From Struthio camelus (lineage: Eukaryota > Chordata > Aves > Struthioniformes > Struthionidae): a stretch of 64,000 bases of DNA. This document shows, in pieces, positions 1-11,174 of this stretch (its first letter is position 1; each line of letters starts with the position of its first letter). The position numbers and the translations under genes were made by a program. The DNA lies in NCBI RefSeq assembly GCF_040807025.1, contig NC_090982.1:79773931-79837930 (forward strand). Reading direction: 5' to 3'. The notes beneath the pieces are model-generated. The model was not told where the DNA came from, searched no databases, and saw only the letters and a list, made by a program, of their open reading frames with translations.

Positions 1-720
1 AGAGAGAGATCAGATGTAGAGGTTGGCTGTGGTAACATAGCCCAGCCTTTTGTCTCCGCTCCATTGTGGTGACTGCCCATAAATTTGCTCGACCTGGAGG
101 GAACAGCCTCAATCCGAGCAGTGCATAGCACGGTCCTCTGGCCTGGTGAGGGAAGGCTTTTTTTACAGCTTCTGCGACAGCATAAACCAGTGCCCAGACC
201 TCTTTTAGACAATAACTGACCAAAAGGAAATGTACTTGCTCAGCATTGTAGCCTGAGACTGAATAAGGGACTCCGAGTCTAGCTGTGAAGACAGCAAGCT
301 TTCTGTCAGCATGACAGAACTGGGACTAGTGGGGTTTACAGATCCTGCTTATCGTGAGTATACATAGTGGGAGATGGAAAATCTCACTGTTGTTACTACC
401 TCTGAGCTAGCAGAGACACAAGTTTTTTAGCATCTGGTCCTTGTACAACTTGCAGGGAGGAGGAAGTCATTTTAGATAGATGTTCCCAACAAACGTTTCA
501 TTTCTCTTGTTTTTCCCCCTCCTCCCCCTCATCTGAAATTCACTGGCTCTAATTGCAGAGGTAGTCAAACTTTGGCTGCATCTGAACTGCAGGTCTTTGA
601 GGGGACTCGCACGCTAGACAGTGAGATGAATGATTTATTATTATATTATTATTTATTCATTTAAATTCATGAATGCTTATCCAAATCCAAAATTGCCCAA
701 TTTCATCCAGATCTGAATTT

Positions 721-805
721 ATAGATTTTCAGGCCAGATGAGACCACTCTGATCAGCAGTCTGACCTCCTGTATTGCATAGGCCAAAGAACTCCACCCGG
801 CAATT
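721..805 (-). mobile_element. Ancient CR1-like fragment, reverse orientation
   Basis: The plus strand reads ATAGATTTTCAGGCCAGATG, then GACCACTCTGATCAGCAGTC, TGACCTCCTGTATTGCATAGG and AACTCCACCC. This follows the pattern of old amniote CR1 3' ends read on the complementary strand (...GATCATCTAGTCTGACCTCC... TATAACACAGGCC). I recognise the pattern from other sauropsid sequence but cannot name the subfamily. The short open frames over it have no meaning. Confidence 0.55.
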
Positions 806-2524
806 CCCACGGCGGAGGGAAGCTTTACCGCTATGTAAATCAACATTATCAAGCCCAGTGACTTGTCTGAAATGGTCTCTAGTGGAATCTGTGAAATTGC
901 CTGGTGGTTTTCAGTTCTGCTTCTTGATATGGGGAGGTGTTTGCATCACAGAAAGCACAGCTTCAGCTCTCCTTCTCTGTCTAGAAGACAACTGTGGGCA
1001 GGGCTACTGCCTATAGGTAATGGCCGAGGAGATCAACCACCCTTCACTGCTGTTGTGAGGTCCCAGGTTTGTTGTCATATAAAGGGCTGGGCAGGAAAAT
1101 GCAGGAGTCTAATGTAAACTTCTGTAGTGCTGACAAGAAAAACATTGCTTTAGCTACAGAAATGGATCCAGGAGCCCATGGGAAGTGAGCCCTCCAGTCC
1201 GAGGCAAATCTTGCTAAGCCAAGCTTTCATGGCAGGTTGCTCAGGGGAAGTTTGCATAGACATCTGATTTGAGGACAGATAGCTGCGGGGTTTACTGTTC
1301 CCATTTCTTCCATCCCTCTGGAGAATTATTTTCTTTTTCTTGACTTGTTTGTCTGTATTTAAGTCCCTGAACCCCAATATAGTATTTGGACAGTGGCAGC
1401 ATTGAAACCTCAAATGAGTATTAGAAAATTCTGTGGATTGCCAGGGTTTTGAGGGAGTTTAGAGATTGGTGTGTGTGGGGGGGGAGGGGAAATAGACTGG
1501 GAAGTCATGCAGGAAACCAGTAAGTAGTTAAAGGCAGAAGAACTTAATAGCAAACAAGCACAGAAAAGGATCCAGCCTGTTCTGAAGAGGGGGATAAGAA
1601 CACTATCTCCCAAAAGCTCATTAAAATGTGTCTGCACATATCTCAAGAAGGGGTTAGAAATCAGGAAATTAGCTCTGGCAACAAAGACAAGATAAAGGAA
1701 GCCCCAGAGACATTATCTCGTTTTGCTTCCAAACACTCTGCTTTTGGTGTAAACCAGCTACCTTGGAAGAACTTCTGCCTTCTCCAGCCACTGAAACATT
1801 GACTCCCCTCTTCTCTCTGCAAGAGGGGCTGGGATGAGATCATATCTGCTCACCTCTAGTGCCACGGATCCTGCTGTCCTGGAAAGCATGTGCATGCCTG
1901 TGAAGTAAGGAGATAGGGTTGAATAGGAAGACCAGTTCTACTTTCATGCAATGCTCCCATACTGCCAACAGTCTGTTTTTTTTCTGTTTATCAGCAGCAG
2001 GAAGCCCAAAGCTGGAGAGCTGCAATTGCATACTGAATATAACACTTGTAAGAAGACCATATTTACCTTCACAAGTCCATTACTTTTCACCACCCATCCA
2101 CTTTGTGTTCTTGTAAGTCATAAACTGGAAGGGGACTTCTGCTACCATGATGCAGGTTTGTAGTTTATTTTTACACTCCCCATCCTGACTTAACTGTTGG
2201 AACTTAAAAGCTGGAGGAGGGCAATCCATGAGCAAGAACATACAAACGAAGGACTTACATTCAAATAAATGCTGGATGATAGATTGAGAGAGGCAAGGGT
2301 ACAGAAGATGAGCTTACAGTATATCTTGAGTTACCCAGGCTTTATTAAAGACCCCTGGTGAATAGTATTTCTAAATTGTTCAGGTTTAGAGGAAACAGCA
2401 TGGACTATTAGAGGGTTCTGGGCAAAGAATATGCTTTCGGTCACGGTTTTCCCATCTGTAAGCCAGCATAGTGTTATACTGGCTCATTCCTCTGACCAGA
2501 TTAATTAGGTCTGCTGCTGGGTTG

Positions 2525-2625
2525 GCACATGACCTTGATCAACTCACTTTTATCTCCCACTTGGATAAGGTTTGTTTTCTGTGAAATGACAATAGAGATT
2601 CTATTCTTCTTTATTGGTTCTCAGA
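2525..2625 (+). mobile_element. Possible MIR-type SINE remnant
   Basis: ACATGACCTTGATCAACTCACTT, then ATCTCCC and GTGAAATGACAATAGAGATT, resemble the MIR core (TGTGACCTTGGGCAAGTCACTT... CTGTAAAATGGGGATAAT). The spacing is slightly longer than in MIR and divergence is high, so this is a weak call. Confidence 0.3.
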
Positions 2626-3267
2626 GCTCTCCTGCTGACCAGAGCCAGCTTGGTGGGCTCAGCAAGAAGGGCATGCCAATCTTGCAAAAATAGAAATATT
2701 ATGTTGAATATTTTAGGACGCATGAAATAGAAACAGGATAGAAAGAAAAGAAATCCACGTGGTTTATGCTGCAATCATATCTTCTGTGGTCCTTCAAAAG
2801 AGCCTTGGATACTTCATACACTCCTTAACTTGCTGAAATTCAAAGATCACCTTATCCAGGATCAAAAGACAGCAACAGTTCAATGGTACACAGCAGAATT
2901 AAAGATTAGAAGTGTTGTGGCTTCATTTTGAATTTCAGGTCAGTCATATTGAAAGGAGTAGGATGCAGTCATCGGCTGGATGCTGTCCAGGAATCTGAGG
3001 CTGCGTCTATACCTGTAAATTAACTGTGGCTGGGTCTGCTCTCTTGTGCAGAAGCCAGCTGACACAGGATCTCCTGCATCTGCCCCATTAAATTATCTCA
3101 CCCTCCAAAGCAGGGGGGTCGCATCCAAATTGCCCACTGAGAATGGGCACTAGTCTGTGCTAATTGCTAGGCTGCATCTAGGTATCATTTGGGAAAATGT
3201 TAGTTAGATTGTGCAAAAAAACATGCCAGGTAGTGTTCTAACAACTTAGCAATGTAGAAGATTGAGT

Positions 3268-3540
3268 TCTAGTGTCCAGGACAAGAGGCAATGGGCACAA
3301 ACTGAAACACAGGAGATTCCATCTGAATTTGAGGAAAAACTTCTTTACTGTGAGGGTGACTGAGCACTGGAACAGGTTGGCCAGAGAGGTTGTGGAGTCT
3401 CCTTCTCTGGAGATAGTCAAAACCCACCTGGATGTGATCTTGTGCAATTACCCTCTAGATGACCCTGCTTGAGCAGGGGAGTTGAACTAGATGATCTCCA
3501 GAAGTCCCTTCCAACCTTAGCCGTTCTGTGATTCTGTGAT
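3268..3540 (+). mobile_element. CR1 LINE, 3'-terminal fragment
   Basis: The plus strand encodes the last part of CR1 ORF2 in one short open frame: [21 protein letters not shown], then [22 protein letters not shown]. The short 3' UTR with GATGATCTCCAGAAGTCCC follows, and then the octamer tail TTCTGTGATTCTGTGAT. It is about 270 bp long, truncated at the 5' end as is usual for CR1. It shares the same segment with the larger copy at 25.4-26.8 kb but lies in the opposite orientation. Confidence 0.93.
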
Positions 3541-6500
3541 AATTGGAACTGTTCATTGTGCAGGTAAAGATGTAGCCTATGTGCTTATGTTGTAGTTCTA
3601 TCAAGAATACCTTAAAGTTCTTGTGACAACTGATTATTGGTCTCTTGTCCTCAATTCCCATTTGAAGGTTACTGTGCTCCTGGGCTTCTTCCCTTTGCCT
3701 ATCACCAACTTGCTGCTTCTGGCCTTCTGACTGCAGTCACATAGATAGTTTTGCCATGGTGCAGGCAAAGCAGAGGCAAAAAGGAATTCAAGAAATTATT
3801 GCAAAATACTTCACAGTAGCATCCAGGCCGCAGGGGTTGCCATAAATTGGCCCATCAGGTGTGTGGTGTAGTTCCAGGCTGATTTATGCCTCTGTTGAAT
3901 GCTGAAACTATTCCTGGAGAACAGAGGCTGCAGCACGGCTAGCTACACCAAGGATGTGAAACAGTATGGACAGAGTTTACATGGTAAGATTTTCCTCTGT
4001 GCAAACTGGGTGTTTGCATCCTTTCTTCCTTGTAGTAGGACAAGAGGGCACCAGGCATAAGACACAGGCTCTGGCCTGCTGTGTGCTGTAAACTGGATGA
4101 CACATCTCCCCGGACCAAGGCTGGGGTGAAATGAGGGAAGGGTCACAAATTTGACTGTAAAGGCTGTGATGGTAGCTGTTAAAGGCTTTTTGGGAAGGAG
4201 TGAGGGGTGGATCAACCCCGGCATCCTCCCTGACATTCCCACACCCTGCTAATGGCAGCCGAGATGACTTTCTGCTAATGCAAATGTTCACAGCTGTATG
4301 CTGGATGTTGCTGAGTGGATAATGGCTGATGAGGTTGCCTGTAGACAGTCACTCCACTACCAGTGTGTAATTAATTGCTATGTAAAGTGCTCTGAGATGT
4401 GGTACTGCTGAAACACCGGGTGTATAAATGCCATCCCCACACAAAAGGGAACAACATGCAAATTCTCTCAATATATTTTTAAATACGAGCATTTTTCAGC
4501 TGTTTGCTCTTTTGTAAAATTTATTAGGCCCCCTCCTGGGAACTGGAAGGCAACAAGGGCAGTGCGGATGGATGAGCTGGATTCCAGGGGCTCCCACTGT
4601 TCATGCTGCTCAGCCCCAGACTCCAGGGGGTCATCTCTTTTTCTTCTCCTGTTCTTTTAACCTCTGTTTAACTTTTATTTCTCCTTTTGCTTGCCTTCTC
4701 GCTTGGTGAGCTGCTGCTTGCCTGCCTGGGGAGGGCAGCAGGGAAAGAGAATGCTTTTCTGCAAAGGGCAGAAGTCTGTAACAGCTCCAGCCCTTGTTTC
4801 CCTTTGAACCAGAGAAGTTGCTTGTCTGGCTTCCAAAAGAAGCATGTTATCCCAACTGGATGCAACCCAGGGTGATGTGGTTTCACACCACCTGGAGTGG
4901 AGAGACAGTGGGGTGAAGTGACAGCCCTGGCTGCAAAGGACAAGACTCTGCTTGTCTAGTTGCAGAGATTTAATGTCAGCTCTGAGAAAGCAGTAGGAAG
5001 AACAGACTGTCTTTCTTGGGAACAAATCTATCACAAGGTGATAGACAAGTCTACAACAAGGTAGTCTGAATGGAGGACAATGAAATCATAAGTGGTGGAG
5101 AGCAGATGAAAAAGGCATGATGACTCACCATTCCCCATACCACAAATAAGAGAGGACATCCAGGGAAATGATCACACAAGCTGAAAACAAACACTAGAAA
5201 GTATGTTTCCTCAGGACATACAGCTCAGTTAAAGAATTCCTCATCACAGTGAACACCTAAAGTGCAAACAAGTTAAAAAAGAAGTAGACTATTTCAGGTC
5301 CACTAGTGACTGTAGGACACAATGGTTTGGATGCTACAGCTGCTACAGGAACTCCTAAACCTTTGATTGTCAGAAGCTGGGAGAACGCGAGGGGTGGAGG
5401 AATGTGTCGTGGTTTGTATAGTCATTTCTTAGGCATCTGTTACTGCTAATGGATAAGAAAAGGATATAGAAAGACTACATGGACTGGGACTCTTACGGGT
5501 TTTTATGCAGTAATATTCAGTAGATTAAGAACTGAGTAACTGACAGATCATGAAAAGAAGTTATGAGCAGGAACTCTGTTTAATGAGTACTCTTCTGTGG
5601 TGATACTGAGAAGGCAGTCCAGTCTGGATACGATTTAACGTTTCCGTCAATGGTCTGTAAATACATAGCAACAGCACAGCTCACTAAAATGTACAGGTAA
5701 CCTAAAATTTGGAGGAGTGCTTCATAGGCCTTGAGAATGTGTGAAAGGGCTCTGGGTCCATCGGTAGTCCAGGCACATAGAGCTTAAATTTTCCCAGGAT
5801 TGAATTGGGAGAAAGAATAAGAATCAGGAGTGCAGGCCAAAGCTATGGAGTGAGAGAGCACTGCTGGAAGGCAGTGACTCCAAAGAGCATTGGGAGGTCC
5901 TAAATGAAGGCCCTTCATCAGGGTCTGAAGGTCCAGAATGATGTTGTGACCAACTAATGCCGCTGTGAAGGAGATCAGTGGAAGGATAGGACTAGTTCTA
6001 AGTATATGTCATGAGAGGACAGATAATGGAAACTATGGCCAGTTCTGGGATACATATTTTTGTCAGGAACGATGAGAAATCGGAGAGGATGCAGAAGCCC
6101 ACACAAGTCTGGGCTGGACAAAATGCTTCCAAGAGAGCAATTTGTTCAGCTCATCAACAAGCTTAAGTGATGACTTGCTGTGTGTGTGCACCTGCTAGAA
6201 AAGGACTCTTTAATCTAAAAGAGAAAGGCACAGCATAGCCTCTAAGCTGAACATGAATAGATGTGAGCGGGGATCCAGGTACCCATTTTGTTAGTTATTA
6301 TCTCTGTGAACAAATTGCCAAGGATATTGGTAGAGGCTTCGTCTCCTGATGTCTTTGAATCAAGACTGTGCACTGTTAGTTGAACGCAACTTGTCAGGTG
6401 ATTCACTGCAGTGTTGTGACCTGTGATATCCAAAACGGCAGATAGGTCTCTTCTTGCTGTAATCTTCAGCTCTGACCAGAGTGGTCTCTGAAGTGGTCAT

Positions 6501-9500
6501 AAGTATGGCAACAGATCCCATTCGCCTTTTCTCCACATAGCTGGCAGACTGCGGCTGCCTCTTTTGCTTCATTTTAACCTGCATAGGCTAGGATTTTCAG
6601 TAGGTCAGAGGGTCTGTAACAGGGAAGATTGGTCTGGAGGGCAGGTCTTTTAGGGATGCCTTCTTTCTCAGGAAGGCAGGAACCCTACAAAAGGGTTCCA
6701 GCGAGAACTGAAGAGACATCTGGCTGGCTGTAGGTCCTTCTGTCCCAAAAAACGAGAGAGACGAGCATCAAGAGTTCCTTATTGACTTTAGGGCAGATAA
6801 ACTTAAGGTCTTTCCATAGCATAAGGATCAGTATATCGCGATTTTGATGCATTTGTCAATTCCATCATGCTTGTTTTGTCTGGGTTTTCCTCAGGATCTC
6901 AGCTATTGCTTACAATACCAATATCTATGCTTAGTAGCAGACCTCTTTTCTAAGGAAGACCGAGCTCATTCACCCAATGATGGCGAGTCTCTGGATTTTC
7001 ACCCAGGTGCCTCTATAAGTCACCAAGGGCCGCTGCCTATTGGTACTGCTGTGACTTCCTGCAAATGAAGCAGAAATAGAGCTGCAGGTCTAAGATGGGA
7101 AGAAATCTATAGGCACAAATGTCTTTCCCTTTTGCTGAGCTTTTACTCATCACCCACAACAGTTTCTATTTCTAAACCTCTGTTAAAAAAAAAACAAAAC
7201 AAATCCCTGAAAGTCAATATTTATTTTTCAGTCTCCCTCTCCCCTGCTGTTCTTCTCTGAATTTAATGCTTTTGAAAGGTGAATGATTGACGATTTACTG
7301 AAAACGAAGTTAAAATATAAATAATTCCACGATTCGGCTGCTGTATTAAGCAGGCATATGAGAAAAGCCCAGAAGACCAAGGTTGGCTTTTATTATTAAC
7401 AAGGAAAAAAAATTAAATTTAAATAAATGTAATATTTATTAAAATTTCCTTTCACGCTGTTACCTGAGGTTCATAAAACTTTTGAGCTGTGTCAGCTTTG
7501 CACTCCCCAGTACATTGAACTCCAGGGAAAACTATAAGCAAATTCTTAAGATCAATGCAAACTACTTCTCCATTACTCAAAAAAGGGAATTTTAACTATT
7601 TTTGAAGGCCCCAGGACTCCACTAATCCAGATATAAAGACTTTTTTCACCTTCAAACTTCACAATTCCAACTCCCCTTTCACCTTCTCCCCTCCCATCGC
7701 CACCCCAACATATGCGCAGCCCGTAACACACTGAGAAAGAGTGAATATACATTATACTAAAGCATCCATCCTTTAGCACATTTTCAATCCTTTCCATAGC
7801 AATTGTTCTAGACTAATTACACTTTAATACAATTAATTCTTATGTTGTGCCCTTCTCCCAGAATGTGACATTAGGTGGACTGAGGATAAGGAGTTTGGTT
7901 CCAAATGGGAGTCTACTAAAAGATTGAGGACAGCTGTGTGGAGGCTGTTCCTACTCCCAGCCTGTCCCTATGGCAGTGCCAGTGCCATGGAAAGGTGATA
8001 CAAGGCTCCTCTAGGGAAGGATGGCAGGAAGATAAAGGCAGTTTACCTGGGACAATGATACTATGATGGGCCAAAGCCAAAGTCATGAGCTGTATGCTGC
8101 ACAGAGGAGAAGGGTTCGGGGGTGAAGGCACTCTTAGCATCCAGCTGGGTTCCAGGTTTGGATTTTAAAGATGGTGAAAAGACCCTGTACGTTTTGCCTT
8201 GATGCTTTTAAGGATATCACTATACCACAAAATCAGGCCTATGTGAAGTAGTTTTTTCTGGAATACAGATGCAGATCAGCACTGGGCTTGAAAAAGCTTC
8301 CTACCTATATACATACAAACACTCACGCTTGATGGAGCCTGGCTGAGCTCTTCCTTAAAATGGAAGATGTCAGGGAGAGTAAGGCAGGGTAGTTTTAACC
8401 AGCAAATACTCTGCTTTGAGGACATGAGACTAGAAGTTTAATTCAGTCCTTGGGTCAAAGTTGGTCTTCACATCAGCACTGTGTAGATGTGTGTACCTGA
8501 GGTAACTGTCACCTAAGGAAATGATTGGGGACCATGTGGGAAGGAAACACAGAGTTTTTTCACCTTCAGCACACACTCAGCCATGCCCTGGTGTGTGAGT
8601 GGGCAGGTGGTGCTGTGCTTGGTCACAGTACTGATTTGGAAGGACTTGAGCATAGCTTGGCATGAGGGCAGAGAAGACCTGCAGATTACGTGAGCTCAGT
8701 CTGCCTCCAGGGCAGTGTGACTGCTGTACTTACGCATCTTACTGGTGATAACAGGTCAGAGCTAGAGCACTGGTTTGGTTTGGACTGAGCATCTTTAGTG
8801 CACTTCATGCACAAATGCAAGTTTTACTCTTAGTAAAGTCTCTGGGTGTGGAGAGTACCAGTAGGCTTGGACTCTGCAGGAACAGAGACAGAGGAAAAAA
8901 CTGAGCTTATGAGAACGTGCTTTGATGTTGATAAACGTGCCTTGTGGAGGCGTTAAAAAAAGAAAAAGAGAGAGAAAGAAGGATGTTGAAAAGAATGATA
9001 AAGCAAGAAAAAGATGCATGGGATTTGGAAGCATTTGAAGAAACCTTTTTATAAAGCTGTTCTAGGCACGTCCCGTCAAATCTCTCCTGCTGTGAGGAAT
9101 TTTCATGTTACTTTGCAGATAAACTTGTTGAGAGTGTGCTATCTGCCTCCATGGTGACAGAACAGAGCCTCGGAGGAAACGGCCCTGCATCATCATTTCT
9201 CCTTCAGTTCCAGGCAGCATCTGTCACTGCAGAACTGGGCTGTGAGCTGCAAATTAGACCCAGGTCCTCTCTGATTGTGGTAAGCTAAGAGGAGCTGTAT
9301 TTGATTCATTGTGGGCTGCATTTGGCAGGGTTTCCTTTGGTCTTTGTTGGGCAGAGCATCACCTGTTCCTGAGGGACTCGGTGCTTAGATCTCAGTTTCA
9401 GAAACTGTCTCCTGATACTGATGATCTTTCCACCCACTGTTTTCTGTCTCGGTTTTTTGTTTTGTTTTGTTTTTAGGGACAAAGGGGAAAGGAGGAAGAG

Positions 9501-9885
9501 GCAAGGCTGCTGGAAGGATGTAAGATTACCTGCGTTATGGAGCCCAAGTATCGAGGTAGTGAGGCAGGACACGTGAACTGGCTATCAAACAGATGAAGGG
9601 ACAGGCATGTGTGTCGTCAAGGGCTAGCTTCCTAAGTTTGAAAGGGTTAATACAATTGTACAATGAGTGTCTATCTGCTGATTGGTGTCCCTTTCATTTT
9701 AACTTTTGCCTGCCTTGAAGAAATTTTAGCTTGAGGAGAAAGAAGTCTCAAAGGTATTAAGTTCCTGCTTGTTTTGTGAAGATAGGCATGTGCGTGGAAG
9801 AAAAGTCTCCTCTAACTAGCTACCAGTTGTCACAAATATTATCCACTCTATCTGCTCTTGCTGATGGCTAATTATAAGAAAAGAA
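3541..9885. other. Non-coding stretch, no gene seen
   Basis: No recognisable exon or RNA gene. The segment 7255-7500 is AT-rich with several homeodomain-like and AATAAT motifs and could be a conserved element. The rest looks like unconstrained intergenic sequence with short open frames. Confidence 0.55.
4378..4432 (+). mobile_element. Ancient CR1/L3- or MIR-type 3' end
   Basis: The sequence TATGTAAAGTGCTCTGAGAT, followed by GTATAAATGCC, resembles the shared 3' tail of ancient amniote retroposons (TGTAAAGCGCTTTGAGAT... GCGCTATATAAGTGC). Divergence is high and the two families share this tail, so the family is not resolved. Confidence 0.42.
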
Positions 9886-9952
9886 ATGCGCGCGCACACA
9901 CGCGTGCACACACACGCACGCGCGCGCACACACACACACACAGACGCATGCA

Positions 9953-9990
<38 letters not shown>
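9886..9990 (+). repeat. CA/CG alternating purine-pyrimidine microsatellite
   Basis: About 105 bp of almost perfect alternating dinucleotides, (CA)n interspersed with CGCGCG and GTGCAC. The alternation is broken near 9942-9944. CG-rich alternation is the best known Z-DNA-forming sequence. Open frames encoding VCVCVC or HTHTHT peptides here are artefacts. Confidence 0.97.
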
Positions 9991-9991
<1 letters not shown>

Positions 9992-10774
9992 GGAAGTTTG
10001 CCTTGAGTAATGAACTGATGGGCAAACAGTCTTGGCTGTACAACTCACAGAAAAACTTATTTTGGTTAGTTCAGGTGAAAATGAGGAGGAGCGATAGGAA
10101 TTAGGGCAAATGAAAGGGAGAAGGGGAATGTGTAACTGGGTCAAAAACTGATACAAGCGAAGATAATATTTTGGATATCAGAGAAATAGGAACAATATTT
10201 TTCCTTGGAAGAGCTTGAACAGCTCTGCTCTTTGCCTCTAATACTCAGCTCCCACAGAGATACGCTCACCTTTTCCTAATGAGGCCAGTAATCATGATGA
10301 TTCTCCACGGCCTTATGTTTCTGGTGATAAGGATGTTAGCGAGCAGTGCAAGTCAAGTAGATGCATATCTAGGAGGAGGAAGCAGCTCACATCTCCCCTA
10401 TCTACCCAGGTCCCTGCAATTCCAATGACACCTCTGCCAGGACTCCAGGGTCTTTTCTTTCCTGCACCATCTTCATTGCACATCCTTCTCTACATAGCTG
10501 CCACTGCACCACCCTTGAAACTCACAGACCACTTCGTGTTTCAACCTGTTCCTAAGATCCCACTGAAGACTGTCCCAGACATCATCAAGGTTACCTGCAT
10601 GAAGCCAGCCAAGGCAGCTTTTTTTTGGAAAAGACGTTTACAAAACAGTGCTGTACCCTCAGGTTGTTCCCACAGATTGGTTGCTGCATCCATGGGATCT
10701 TATTATTGTGCCTCCCCCGCTATTACTTGTTGCGCTTAACCGTTCCCAAAATGAGTTGCTAGCTCTGTAAACCA

Positions 10775-10850
10775 AAGATTGCTTATTGCATCTTTGAACA
10801 GCACCTAGCGCTGGGGATGTGGGTTGGGGCATCAGTCAGTAATTGAAAGG
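10775..10850 (+). mobile_element. Ancient CR1-like remnant
   Basis: The core GAACAGCACCTAGCGCTGGGG matches the frequent sauropsid repeat motif GTACAGCGCCTAGCACAATGG, which occurs near the end of old CR1-type elements. Only about 70 bp can be traced. Confidence 0.4.
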
Positions 10851-11158
10851 TAAGTAACAGCTAACAATCCTGATTGAAATGTATCCCCTGAAAATATTTT
10901 TCAGCAGAGAATGGACCTTTTTCGTTAAATGAAATTTTTTATATAAAACATTATCAGTTCTGTAGAAATTTTCTATTTTCTATTTAATAAAAGGTGCTTT
11001 CTTTTTTGGTTTTGTTTCCTCTGTTGGTATTTTGAAACCCTGCAGCAACTGAAATTACTTCTGTTGTTCAATTTAAAACATGAAAAATCCTACAAAAAGT
11101 GATATCTAAATTACAAAAGTTTTTCACTTCTTTTCTTTTTTTTGGGTCTCAGCTGACT

Positions 11159-11174
11159 CCCCCCCCCCCCCCCC
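11159..11174 (+). repeat. Homopolymer of 16 C
   Basis: A run of 16 consecutive C. The complement is a G run. The length is likely polymorphic and error-prone in sequencing. Confidence 0.95.

Larger units (their letters stand above)
1..3267. other. Non-coding stretch, no gene seen
   Basis: Apart from the old CR1-like piece at 0.72-0.80 kb and the MIR-like piece at 2.5 kb, I see no gene. There is a G-run (GTGTGTGGGGGGGG) near 1472-1489 and an ATT-rich patch near 636-660. Open frames are 60-90 codons and unrecognised. Confidence 0.6.

Noticed and set aside
3238-3447. Minus-strand frame over the CR1 fragment
   Set aside because: Antisense shadow of the CR1 ORF2 C-terminus.
9816-10156. Overlapping minus-strand frames encoding VCVCVC/ARVRVCARV peptides
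   Set aside because: They are translations of the CA/CG microsatellite and carry no protein signal.
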